Source of the DNA: Brachyhypopomus gauderio | Lineage: Eukaryota > Chordata > Actinopteri > Gymnotiformes > Hypopomidae | DNA: 64,000 nt | Assembly (NCBI RefSeq): GCF_052324685.1 | Contig: NC_135218.1 | Coordinates: forward strand, 13,176,858 to 13,240,857 | Reading direction: 5' to 3' | Part shown: one piece after another, positions 48,801 through 61,353 of the stretch | Numbering within the stretch: position 1 is the first letter of the stretch | Layout: each line of letters begins with the position of its first letter | Program-made: the position numbers and the translations under genes | Notes under the pieces: model-generated | The model's input: the letters and a program-made list of their open reading frames with translations, nothing else | What the model was told of the DNA's origin: nothing | Database searches by the model: none

Positions 48801-51800
48801 GTGAGATGAATGTGGACTTGCGGTCTATGTTAGTTTAAGGGAACGCGCCTAAAGCATTTTTGACGATCCGATGTGTGGTGTTTACTAATCGTAAAACATT
48901 AATCTTCCTGCGAGAAACGCCGTAGAGGGAACTGTGCAAGCAGCGGTGAACTTAAATGCAAGAGCCAGTCATCTAGCTAGTCACTTAGTTAGCTAGCGAG
49001 CTAGGTTAGCAAGCTAGCTCGCTAGCAAGCAAGTCATATGGCTCGGACTGCATGTGTGAGCTGTTTTATTGTTCTGTAACGGGACGTGGCGTCATTAACG
49101 GGTTTAAGACGATAACGGAACCGTTTCGTCGAATATAAAGTAAACCCGAAACGGTTGCGATTCTGAAGTGTGATAGTATGTGGAGTTGTGCATAAGGTAA
49201 CGACCATAGATATATGGCAATGACCCGTACGTGGGACGCATGCGCACTAAGTTTAGGGAGGCGGGGCGGACACGTCCACGTGCGTCCACCTGTACACAGC
49301 GCGTGTAGTGACGTAGAGAAACACGGTTGTCAATGGCGACACTATGGGTTCCCTCCTCAGTGTGACCTGTAGACACGAAACGGGCCTTTGAGTCCGAGCA
49401 AGCGATGGTTATGAAGCAGGTTGCGTTATCGTGTATACAAAAGCTAATAAATTGAGACATACAGGGGAAAAATGTTATAGTTTTAAGCATATGGGAGATT
49501 TAAGGTCCTTTATCTGTAGTAGCTCACACACACTGACCGTTTTTTATCGTTGTGCCCACATGGTTTTAGTCTTACTAGACAAGGATAAAGTAGGTGTGGT
49601 TATCTTTGTGTGTGTGTGTTTTTTTTTTTTTACATGACTATGATCACCAGATTGTGCTAGAGACCTCGTTTTAATTTCTCTCGCTCCATAGCTAAGAAAA
49701 AGAATAAGAAGGGGAAGACACTAACTCTGACTGACTTCCTGGCGGAGGATGGGGGTAGTACTGGACCACCCAGTTACCCCCCTGCAAAGTCAACCAGTTG
49801 GGCAGATGAAACGGATGACTTGGATGGAGAAGGTGGAGATATGAGGCAAACTTTTGTTTAGGGCTAGGTTTTAAACTTTCTTTAAAAAAATTTGTTCCTT
49901 CATGAATATCCAGTGCACAATTATGAAACTTTAATTAACTGTTCCTAGATGGTTGACACATTTTATACCTATTCATTGGTTTTGTAGCTGTTTGATGTAT
50001 GTCCTGTTTCTTATTTTCGTCAGTGTCAACATCCTGGCACACTGAGGAAGACTCGTATCGTGCTCCGCCCATTGACCGCTCCATCCTACCCACGGCTCCT
50101 CGTGCGGCCCGAGAGCCAAATATTGACCGGGCGCGTCTGCCCCGTAGCCCACCTTACACCGCCTTCCTTGGTAACCTGCCCTATGACGTCAGTGAGGAGT
50201 CCATCAAAGAATTCTTTAGGGGCCTAGCGGTGAGTGCGTAGGGGCAGCATGACAGTCATGTGTTGTGATGTTGTGGGTAAGAGAACTTTGGTTTAGCTCA
50301 AGAGGTCATGCTGAAGTGTTCAATGCCCTTTTGGTTTAATTTATATTTTAATGTATCTCTCTTTGTGAATCTTTGTGTGTATTGCCTTCGTGGAAAAGTT
50401 CAAATTTGGAGCAGATGTTTAGAATTGTCAGAAGCTGAAGTTTTGGGTTCAGTTTAGTGGATATGTGCTTTCTAAAGTTAAGCTAGTAAAGGTGGCATTC
50501 TTGCAGCTTACCAGAACAGATGAAATCCCTAAAGAGCAAATGCATTCTAAATTGAGAATGTTGATATTTTAATCCTTTAAGAATGTTAATCTTTATTATT
50601 TTTGCTGGGTTCCCTGAAGGAACACTCCTTGCAACAGCAGTGTGAACAAGTGATGTGAACTTGTGTGCACATGCGTTCTCAGATCAGTGCCGTGCGCCTG
50701 CCGCGGGAGCCCAGTAACCCAGAGAGGCTGAAGGGGTTTGGCTACGCCGAATTTGACGATGTCGACTCACTCCTGCGAGCGCTCACTCTGAATGAAGAGG
50801 TACTCTTTGACTTTGCCTAGGTTGTTTTTCAACAGAGCCGTTTGGCTGGTTTTCTCAGTCTTTTTTTTTTTATAATTGTTATAATTTTTTGTGTAGAACC
50901 TTGGGAACAGGCGAATTCGTGTCGATATTGCTGATCAGTCCAACGACAAAGGTAAGAGAAGCTGGTGTAGATGTACCAGCTCTTATACTTGCGCTTGGTT
51001 TATAGAGTACAGAATGCTGTCTTGTCTTGACCAATTGCAACACATCTCTTGACCAAGTGAATGTCTGTGTATATACAGAGCGGGATGGCGGTATGTCAAT
51101 GGGACGGGATCGGGACCGGGACCGTGGGCGTGGAGGTGGTGATGGTGGTCCCGATAAGACCGATTCTGATTGGAGAGCTCGGCCCAGTGCAGAGCAGGAC
51201 GAAGGGCCACGCAGAGATGATGCCTACGGGGAGAGTACGTTCCTCTCCTCTACAGTTTGGACACACAGGAGATCTGCACGTTCTGCTATTCTGTTACTCT
51301 TGCATTCTTGTGAAATCTATCAAGATGTGTCGCCATGCCCAACACTGGAACGTCTTTACTCAGGGTCACGTGACCGACACGAGTCCGATCGATACAGGGA
51401 CGGTCCCCGGCGTGATGATCGATACGATGGTGGACGGGATCGCTACGGTGGTAGAGATCGCTACGATGATCGGGACCGTAGGGATCGTTATGATGACCGA
51501 GGCAGCAGAGACTATGATCGAGGAGGTTAGTGGATTTTGGAGTTTGAGACCCGTGTACTCAAGCTCATGGATTGTGGGTAATTGTATGTGGTCATGTGAC
51601 TGTCAGGCTATGACTCTCGTGGCGGGGGCCGCAGGGCATTTGGAAGTGGCTTTAGACGTGACTATGATGACAACCGTGATGGAGATCGGTATGCAGAAGA
51701 CCGCTATGAAAGACGGGATGACAGACGTGAAGAGAGAGGTACATGTTTCACTTCTAGAAAACATCCGAGTGCCTTATGTTCTTGAGTGGTGCTGTGTATT

Positions 51801-54800
51801 TTGTACTTGTAGAGCATAGTCTAAATGTTTAGACTTTGTAAAAACACTTAGGTTTTCTGAATCTGCATACTGGAATGCAAGCAGTAAGTGGAAGTAACAG
51901 TGGTTAATATTAAAACTATGCTTAAATCAAAAAATACTTTGTTGCTTAAATAGAGGATATTAAATGCATAAAACATTTTTGGGGAAAATCTAACATTAAA
52001 AGATATTAATTACATGTAATTATTTTGACTGGATAATGCACATTTTTTAGTAGTTTATTAGCTATATTGATATAATTTTCTCTCATAATTAGATATGGGC
52101 TTGGTTGGATCAACATTTTACTGCTTCTATATGAATTACAGTGTGGTGATTGCTCTTATTCATTTTGCTGTACCCAGTATGACGGCATTGTTTTACTGCT
52201 CCTTAATAGGAGTTGCAAATCTGACTTGCAGTTTAGCTTGCAAGTTTCATAGCTCTGTAGTAATCTAGCTGAAGATCGCAGTTTCATTTCATGATTTAAC
52301 ATTTTGGCACTATACCCAAGAATTCTGAAGTAAGGAGAATCTTATTCTAGCAGGGTAACAGTTTGGTGAGGCTGTTTTTACATGATTATAGCTTTTGCTT
52401 TTATTATTATATAGAAGTGACGACAAGGGCCATAATAATCAGTGTAATAATGATAATAGTGAAGGGTCCTGTCTCCATGTAGTGATGTCACATGTGTGGT
52501 TTATAGCCCCTCCCCAGAGGCCCAAGCTGAACCTGAAACCCCGCAGCGTACCGAAGGAGGACGAGCAGAGCGGAGGCCCCTCCCCCCAGAGCAGCGCGCC
52601 CAATCCCAGTCGCTCCGCCTCCATTTTCGGAGCCGCCAAGCCCGTGGATACGGCCGCCAAGGAAAGAGAGGTGGAGGAGAGGCTGAAGAAGGAGCAGGAG
52701 CGCCTGCAGCGCCACCTGGAGGAGGACAAACCCAGAGCCTCCGACAGGCCTCGGCCACGAGATCGGTGAGGAGGGGTCGTGGGAGGGTGATGGAGCACGG
52801 GTGTGGGTTTCGGGTGGCGTTCTTTTGGGCGAAGCTGCTCTGAGAGCAATCGTGTTTCTCCTCCCGTCTTCAGGGACCCCAGTTGGCGTAGCGAGGGTCC
52901 GGCCGGCGAGCTCGTGCTCCCGCCCGGAGATTCAGGAAGTCACGGAGGTAATTCGCACATGCACACCACAATCTATGCATCAAGTGTATATTTTGGATAT
53001 GTTGAGATGGCAGGGAATTATCCTGTGTGTGAGTGCTTTTACTGGTTGGTTTGGTTTTGCTTCTCTCTGTGGCCTTTCTGCAGCCAGACTTTAGGTAAGC
53101 TGCCTGCATGTTTTGCTGAAGACATGCGGTTGTTGACCAATTTGGAGCTGGTTTATTATTTTTTTCGTGTGCTGTTGCTGATTTGAAAAATTGTGTATTT
53201 AAAATTTGTGTATGCTTCTTTTTGCTTACAGGTTCTAAACGTCAAGAGAAGGAACATTCAGAAAATGAAGTCTTCCAAGATGAAGAACCTGCCTCCCCTG
53301 AATCCTGCCCACCAGCCTCCTCCAATCAGGGAGCTCTCCCACTTAAAGTGATGCCAGCTCCTCCCCCTAAGGAGAACGCATGGGCCAAGCGTAGTGGGGG
53401 GGGTGGCTCTAACGCCGCTCCTTCAGTTGCCCAACGGCAAAGCAGGTGAGACTCTCCAATCTCGCACCTACGGTTGTAAATACACCACCACCACCACTTA
53501 CATTTTCTTCTCCTTTCCTCTCAACAGCTCTTCAAGCTTAGATGAGAAAGTGTCTGGCAAAGGTAAGTGTGACTGCAGTACAGTCTGAGAACGGCCATTT
53601 TGCGGTGGAAAAGAGGTTTTATATTTAAGATTCTGTTTTTCTGTGTATTTAGATGAGAATCGGGTGGATGGGGTAGGACGGGAGAAAGCTGTGTCTCAGG
53701 GAAGAGGGGGAGGAGGAAGAGGAGGAGGAGGAAGGGGTAGAGGAGGAGACGGACCCAACAGAGACAGGCGAGGAGAACCTGCAGACAGGTGTGCTTGTAG
53801 TGCAACCCCCCCTTCATTCTGCTAGCAGAAACTTCTAATCCTTAAACAGATGTATGTACAATTAAAAAGGGTGAAGTAAATTGTAACCAGAACTTTCCAT
53901 CATTAGCTGCTGTTATTTGTTTAAGGTTCTAATACATGCACCCATGGTGAGTGTATGTTGAGGATTCATGAGATATGTGTGACCTGAGTGAAACATTCAG
54001 CCTGTTTCTTCAGATCAGGGGGATGAATGGATTTGGTGCATCACCTCTGAAAGTCCATTAATGCCGAACAAGGTTCACAAATCAAGCCGTTTTAAAAATG
54101 AGTCACATGCAAGACCCTGTGACGGAGATGAAGTATAATATGCCAGTCAGCACAGCCATCTTGTAAGCATTCATTCTGTTGGTTTGTGAACATGGCATGG
54201 ATCCACTTTATTCCTGGCTATCAGCTTTTTGTGAAGTTTCAAAGCATTAGTAGGAGAGCATAAAATGTCACGATCTTTACGATTTGCATAGATCGTGTTT
54301 GTCTTCGAGGTTGGTCAGGGTATAAAAATAAGATTGCCCACCCCTGCTTCAGACATGACTTTAGTAACAGGACTCGGGTCTGCGTGATGTTCCTGCAGGG
54401 TGGATTGGTAATGGTGCTCACTGTGGGGGGTGAGGTGCTGGCCTAGCTGAGAGTTCACTAGCTGTTTGTTGTGATCGTCAGGAGAGAGAGCAGAAGAGAG
54501 CGAGAACCCAGACCAGCACCAGAGCCAAAGAAATATGAGGAGACTGCACCTCCAGTGAGTCCCGCGTCTCCACACCAGCCCGTCCTCCGTAGTGGTGCTT
54601 CACTTCTGGGTCTCCCTATCCCCCCCCCCGATCACACTGAAATAAATGATGCCTATCCTTCATCAGTCTGCAGTATGTAAGACATGCTATGTCATTGAAA
54701 GACCCAGCATAGTGGGGGTTTTTTGCCACTGATGGAGGTAATCAAGTGTTTATGTTGACATGCTGACTTTTAGAAAATTTCAGCAAATTGTCTCGTCGCC

Positions 54801-55087
54801 TTTTGTTTTGAGCTAGTGCAGTTGAACCTGAGCCACCTGAAATTGCAGATTCCTGCCATATTAATCCTGTTATCACATCAGTACCCGGTGGCATATTGGA
54901 GCCATATTAATCCTAGCATTCACATCAGTACTAGATTCTGATCTCAAATCTGAAATAGCAGCTCCACCTGTGCACACACTAAGGTGCCATGTTGTCATCC
55001 CTTCTCCAGAAATTCAGCTCCGCCAGCAAGTATGCTGCCCTATTGATGGATGGTGACCATGGAGAGGATGATGGTGGTGAAGATTAA
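48788..55087 (+). CDS. eif4b: Eukaryotic translation initiation factor 4B (eIF4B), complete
   Basis: RNA-binding cofactor that stimulates the eIF4A helicase during 43S recruitment in the cytoplasm. Coding exons: 48788-48800, 49692-49832, 50024-50229, 50683-50799, 50897-50951, 51079-51234, 51364-51525, 51607-51738, 52507-52765, 52874-52947, 53232-53445, 53528-53562, 53653-53788, 54482-54554, 55010-55087. They total 1851 nt (616 codons plus stop) with all phases closing; human eIF4B has 611 residues. Seen: N-terminus AKKKNKKGKTLTLTDFLAE; RRM at about 95-175 with RNP2 TAFLGNLPYD and RNP1 KGFGYAEF; a DRYG region rich in Asp/Arg/Tyr/Gly at about 180-325; RPKLNLKPRSVPKED; ASIFGAAKPVDTAAKEREVEERL; VMPAPPPKENAWAKR; a Gly/Arg-rich insert (53700-53750); acidic end SASKYAALLMDGDHGEDD. 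AATAAA for the 3' end lies at about 55766. It sits head to tail before tns2, as in human. Confidence 0.97.
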
Positions 55088-56280
55088 AAGAGAATGAAGA
55101 AAACGAGTAAAGCAGATGAAATGACGAAGAAATGAACGAATAACTCTGTATTTCTAATTGACCATTAAAGATGGTCACAGACTTGCAGGACAATGGCTAG
55201 GGTTCCCAGAGTGCTGTTCTTTCTGAAGTTTATTCAAATTTCTAAACTTATTCCTAAATTTGACTAGTTTTAATTAGAAAAACAAAGAACAGCTGACACT
55301 AGACATGCACTCTTACATTTAGTAATTTGAAAATCCTTAATTTGCAAGTCATTGTTATAAATAAATTTGAAACTATGTAAAGTACTGACTGCAGTCCCTG
55401 TCTGAGTTTTGTTTTTCCACGTTACATTTCTCTGTTCTGCTCGTGAACACTTCACTCTAGACATCCTACTCTGACACTGCGAGCTTAAACCTCACACGCA
55501 TCAAATCAGCAGTGACATGCTGCCTGCAGTGACCTCCCTTTACTCTGGGGAAATGACACCTTTTCAGTGGCTGACCTCGTGCTAAACTGCATACTGGTAT
55601 AATGAACCTCAAACCCATTATTTCATGATAAAATCATGAATGTATCATTCATCAATTACGTTAGTATACATTGGAATGACTGTAACAGGAAGTAAAGTAA
55701 ATACTGCGTTATTCACAAGCTCTATGCCATGCTGTCATGAGCTGGTCTTTAAGTAAAGAATGCTGTCAATAAAAAAAAAACTTTGTAGTGGCTCAAACCA
55801 TTTATTTCCATTTAGAATTTCATGTATTGGTGAGTAGCATTTAGTATACTACAATTTATATTTTGCTTCATACATTAAACATATACACAGTATATGCACT
55901 CAAGAATAAAAAGGTTTAACCATGTTTATAATAAGGACATTTAGCAACCTGCACACTTGCTTATATTGGTCATTGTTTTCTGGATAGCTGTTAAAAAGCA
56001 TTGAGAGATAAGCTGAGAGTTTTTAACAGATTGCTCACACTCCTTCAGTTCACTCCTTGGCACACATGTGCCCAACAGCCTTACGAGGGTCATAACTGAC
56101 AGTTGCTAATCCAGTGACCTCTGTTAATCGCCACGTGCATCAGTCCTCAGAGCTTCTGGCTATGAAGTGTGTCCTCATGATCCTTGTTCGATTGCTCTTT
56201 TTAAACAGTATTCTCTCTGCAGCCCACTGGAGTGGCTTTCCACTGTAGCAGATGTCTGTTGTGTAGCTCTACAGCCAGTG
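55088..56280 (+). other. eif4b 3'UTR and flank
   Basis: Probably transcribed to the AATAAA at about 55766, followed by a run of A. No gene recognised after that. Confidence 0.5.
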
Positions 56281-56289
56281 CAGGAGTCA

Positions 56290-57297
56290 AAGACAACACA
56301 AGTAAACACACAGTGCAGTTTTAAAAAGAATGTGTTTATTATTAAGGGAGAAAAAATCCAAACCCAATGGCCCTGTGTGAAAAAGTGATTGTCCCCCTTG
56401 TTCAAACATCACACCTGAATTTGCTGTATCTGCTCTCAATCTTAAATAGGATCTGCCTGACAGTGAAGTAGCCTATACATTTACATTTATGGCATTTGGC
56501 AGACGCCCTTATCCAGAGCGACTTACATTTTTATCTCATTTTTTATACAAGTGAGCAATTGAGGGTTAAGGGCCTTGCTCAGGGGCACCTCAGTCATGGC
56601 CTGGGGATCGAACCTGCGACCTGCGACCCTCCGGTCACAAGACCAGTTCCCTAACCTCTAGGCCATGACTGCCTATACCAAAAAGATCCTTAAAAGCTAC
56701 ACAAGCATGCCAAGATCGAAAGAAATTCAGGAACAATTGAGAGAAAATAATTGAGATCTATCAGTCTAGAAAGGGTTATAAAGCCATTTCTAAAGCTTTG
56801 GCACTCCCAACAAACCACAGTGAGATCCATTATCCACAAATGGCGAAGACATGGAACAGTAGAGAACCTCCCCAGGAGTGGCTGGCCGACCAAAATTACT
56901 CCAAGAGCGCAGTCAACGTCCTGTTCTGAATCCTATTGAGATGCTGTGGCATGACCTTAAAAAGGCTTTTCATGCTCGAAAAACCCTCCAAATGTGGCTG
57001 CATTACAAAAATATAAGTGGGCCAAAATTCCTCCACAACACTGTAAAACACTTGGTGGCAGTTGTTGCTGCTAAGAGCCCAACCAGTTCTAAGGCATGGG
57101 GGGCTGACCACTCACACAGGGCCCTGTAGGTTTGGAATTTTTTCTCCCTTAATAAACACCTTTGTTTAAAAACTGCATTTTGTGTTTACATTTCTGACTA
57201 ATGTTGAAATTGGTTTGCTGTTCCAAAACACTTAAGTGTGACAAATATGCAAAAAAAGGAAATCAGGAAGGGGGCAAATATTTCTCCACGCCACTGT
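56290..57297 (+). mobile_element. Tc1-type transposon with internal deletion
   Basis: The ends mirror each other over about 90 bp: a block with gtttattattaagggagaaa near 56330 reappears inverted near 57155. Inside, the DNA-binding part (VRSIIHKWRRHGTVENLPRS) is joined directly to the C-terminal part (RPVLNPIEMLWHDLKKAFHA). The middle of the transposase, with the first two catalytic Asp residues, is missing, and a frameshift separates the first codons. It is non-autonomous and carries a younger insertion at 56479-56671. Confidence 0.85.
56479..56671 (+). mobile_element. Dispersed non-autonomous element nested in a Tc1 element
   Basis: A 193-bp unit, atttacatttatggcatttg ... ggccatgactg, is flanked on both sides by CCTATAC (56472-56478 and 56672-56678). 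No coding capacity and no obvious inverted ends. Parts of the same family lie at 22350 and 36660 in this window. Confidence 0.85.
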
Positions 57298-57678
57298 GAG
57301 TGGACATGTGGACAAGTGGACATGTCCAACACGTGGTAACTCAAAGGTAAACAAGCTCTGAAAGCCCACGGCCCACCATATCTCCCCCAACACACACACA
57401 CGCTGGTGGTGCCTCTTTCATGCATGCCATCCTGATGTTTATAAGAGCCACGGGGCTAAAATAAACAGCAGCTGGATCTCCAGACCTAATGCAGCTCGAG
57501 TGCAAACCTGTCACCATCCCGGTGGATTTCTTCAATGGCAGCTGTAGAAAACGTCCCTGGATTTGAAAGATTTGAGAAGGAGGGAGTTTTGGAACTGTGT
57601 GTCTTTGCAATATATCATTTGGTTAGTTTTATATATGCTTTTATAGTATTTTTTGTATGATAGAGACGTGCGCGCGCA

Positions 57679-57680
57679 CA

Positions 57681-57759
<79 letters not shown>

Positions 57760-57800
57760 GTATGTAGTCTTCTGTGTTTTCAGGCCCCAGTGACAGATGC

Positions 57801-57870
<70 letters not shown>
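57679..57870. repeat. Head-to-head (CA)n and (TG)n tracts
   Basis: (CA)n at 57679-57758 and (TG)n at about 57806-57870, separated by 47 bp. Complementary tracts of this length could fold as one long hairpin. Confidence 0.95.
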
Positions 57871-57874
<4 letters not shown>

Positions 57875-58528
57875 ACTGTTCTCTCCTGCTGTGTTGAGTG
57901 CTTTAGACTGTTGGTTCTGTTGTCTGTGGAGTGCAGTTGGTGCTCAGTGGAGGTCTGGAGTTGAGGATGGGACCTCACAGTGATCAGGATCACTTTCTAG
58001 AGGAAACCACACTGACTTATCCTTACAATAAGCTGAAACAGATTTTGATGTTGTTGTACACGGGTTAGACACTCTTTGTTTGCAGTTTGCAGCTGTATAG
58101 TTTTGCACAGAAAAGGTTGTTGGGAGGTTAAAGCTTTGAGATCATTGCTCAGAACTCACTTTACACAACCACAGAGTGACATTAAGACTAGTGTTGGGTG
58201 TAAAGCGGATATGGGCAAAGCGATGAGAACAGAAACGATCATTGTCCACTGCCGATGACTGTAAATGATGGGAAGAAAAAAAAAAGGAAAGTGAACCGTG
58301 CACATAAGGTTCCTTTTTGTATGCATGGAGATCTGTGCTTGGGGAAATCGAGGGAGAGACAGTGTGCAGAGGGTGTTGGTAATGGTGGAGAAATGTTGGA
58401 ATACAAGTGTGTGTATGTGTGTGTGTATGTGTGTGTATGTGTGTGTGTGTGTATGATGAGTCCCTGTGGGTGAACGAAGCTGAATGCCAAAGAGGGGGGA
58501 AGATCCTGACGTAAGGCTTCCAAAAACA

Positions 58529-58574
<46 letters not shown>

Positions 58575-58729
58575 GGGTTGGGGGGGGGGGCAACACCAGA
58601 GAGGAGAGGAAGAAGTTTGACCCTCAGAATGCATGAGGGAGAGGGCGAGGAGCAGAGGGGGAAGACCTAGGACGAGCAGGCAAGAAGGAGAGAATGTGCT
58701 GTTCCCACACCGCAAGTGGACAGTGAAGG

Positions 58730-58762
<33 letters not shown>

Positions 58763-58963
58763 AGGGTCTGAGGTTAGAGGATCTCAGAGAAGGGCGAGTG
58801 GAGGCAGGGCAGGGGAGCTGTGGAGGAACGTACCGGAAGAAGAAGGTGTGTGTATGTGTGTGTGCACTAATGCAAGGGCTCTGAAGAACAGCCGGGCAGA
58901 CCGGGAGCAAGTGGAGGACAGAAGGGCTGAGGAAGAGCGCAGAAGAAGAAAGACGCTGGAGAA
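57871..58963 (+). other. tns2 5' region and 5'UTR
   Basis: Purine-rich sequence with (GA)n at about 58531-58570 and 58733-58760 leading up to the tns2 start codon. The promoter and any upstream exon were not located. Confidence 0.4.
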
Positions 58964-59084
58964 ATGGGCTGCGTGTTTAGTGAGCAGTGGCGGCGGGGGG
59001 AGAAGACCTCCCAACCAGCTGATGATGCCCCCAAAACCCGAGACTGCCTCGAGGATACAGAGATCCTCAGCCTTACAGAGGTAC

Positions 59085-59134
<50 letters not shown>

Positions 59135-59950
59135 ACGCGTTACACGGGGTCAAACAGTACATATGTTATGGGATTTATATGTACTAGGTTTCCTAGTCTT
59201 CACATCAACTCAGATGTTTTCATAGCTGGAGCACAACAGGAGAATTGAACTATTTTTCCCCGCAGAGTTGCGTTTCTCTAGTATGTTGCTAGTTGTAGTG
59301 TGATACCTGGGAAGAGTTCCATTAATACTACATGTTTATCTCTTTAAGACTGTTCTTTTAATACACTGCAAGTCTTGATTTAAATTCTACTCAGAGAACC
59401 AATGTGTGCAGCTGTGTGGTGAAGTGGTGCTGGATTTCCAGTAAGATCTGGTCAGTCATGTGGCCCCAGACTGACTGTAGTGGACCTAAATGGCTTTAGG
59501 TGATCGTGTTAGCCACACCACAGGAAACATGATATTAAGTGGTCTATGTGTACACATAAACAAAGTTGGTGAATATTATGGATCACTGCCAGCATTAGCT
59601 ACAAGGCAAAAGTAACATAAAGACTTGCTTTACACTCTACTGACCAGCTGGACAGTTTGGTCCACTATCCTGCAAAGAGTGCGTTCTAAGAAGGGATTGT
59701 ACATTGTTCTGGGCCATTCCAGTCTGTCCTAAGAGATGCAGATCCTATTATATCAATGTAGTGGAAAATGATTTAACACAGAGCATCGTAACTCTGTGAC
59801 ACAAACACATGTTTCCTAGAGTTACTGTGGTCACACAGGCGGGGTAAAAATAAACACTGGAATTCTGGGTTGGTGGAAGCATACCAACCTGGAGGCATGC
59901 ACTTCCCACCTGCTCCCGTCTACTCCTGCGTGGAATATTTTGTGTGTGTG

Positions 59951-60004
<54 letters not shown>

Positions 60005-61320
60005 CATCTCTGTTGCAGTGACTGGGTTGAGAGTTCCAGTTACAAGGCTAAGTTTTGAGGCCACTTCAAAATGTCAACAGCAAAAATTTACCACAGGCAG
60101 AGCAGAAATCTCTTTATCTCTCTATGTCTCTCTCTCTCTCTCTATCCCTCTATCCCTCTATCCTCTTAAACTCTCAAACACCATGGCGGCTCACATGCAA
60201 GCCCCTGTGTGTACAGGGGGGAGGGAAACAAGGGGGGAATGCTTTAGCCATGAGCCTAGATTTGGCTGTAGAGGAGTAAAAGTGTGGAGACAAAGATGTA
60301 GTGAAAGCTGTGCTGCCTCCCCCAGCGTTGAGCAGGCTCAGCAGCGTCGATCCACCAGCCGCAGAACGGACGCTTTAATGAGACGTGCAACATGGCACCA
60401 ACTGGACCGGATCCCTTCAGTTGTATCTGATGTTGCTGTCCGTCATAAGACCAAACCAGCAGAACGGCGTTCACTAGATGGCGCTATTGTAAAATGAAAA
60501 AGTTAAATCCTTGGTTTCCTGTTGTTTTAGACATTAAGGAGTCACTGAAGCAGACTGCAACTACAGCCCCATTATTTGGTATTTGTATCAAACCAGTGGG
60601 AGTAATTTAATGTTTCAGACGACGTGGTTAGTGTTTGTGTGTTTAGCTCACACTCCCATGGCTACTGCTCTCTGTACAGCTGCTCAGTGATGGAAACGCA
60701 CCCCTGTTTATTTTAACACACAGCCAACTCAACCTGTTGTTTTGTCATGATGCATACAAACAATTTGTTTTTTTCTGCATATTTCACAGAAGTGAACAAA
60801 GCATTTTGCTGAAAAATGCACAATTCTAGATTAACGGGGTCAATGCAAAAAAAAATTTCTCAACAGTAGTTTTCTGAGGTTTTGACATTTGTATCAGTTG
60901 GTACAATTAGAACAGAAACCTACATGCAGGGCTTTGTAAGGGAAATTACATTCAAACTGCTTCACCCAGATTTACCATCACAGTTAGCATAATTAACATT
61001 GTATATGAAAATTCAGAAAACAAATGTAGATTCAAAGTTATTTTTAGAGTTATTTTTATAGATGTCTAGATGTTGCAAATTAATCATCAGAAATGATCAT
61101 GTTTGTGTACATTTCCTTAAAGTGGGATTTTTCCTCTTACACAACACACAGGCTGTTGATGTCTTAGAAAGCAAACTGTGAAAATCTCTGCGTGTGAGTT
61201 TAGCAGTGTCATGTATATGAGAGACCACAGGAGGAGAACGTTCAACACAAACTGCTGGGTTTATGTTTTCTTCCTCTTATTTGTGTAAATGATCCCTCCA
61301 TAGCAGAGAGACTTATTCTG

Positions 61321-61353
<33 letters not shown>

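Noticed and set aside
51061-51819. 252-codon open frame in another phase
   Set aside because: Out-of-frame shadow over three eif4b exons and their introns; the DRYG repeat is read in the proper phase.
58156-58910. Minus-strand frames rich in SLSLS and HTHTH
   Set aside because: Translations of GA and GT tracts in the tns2 5' region.
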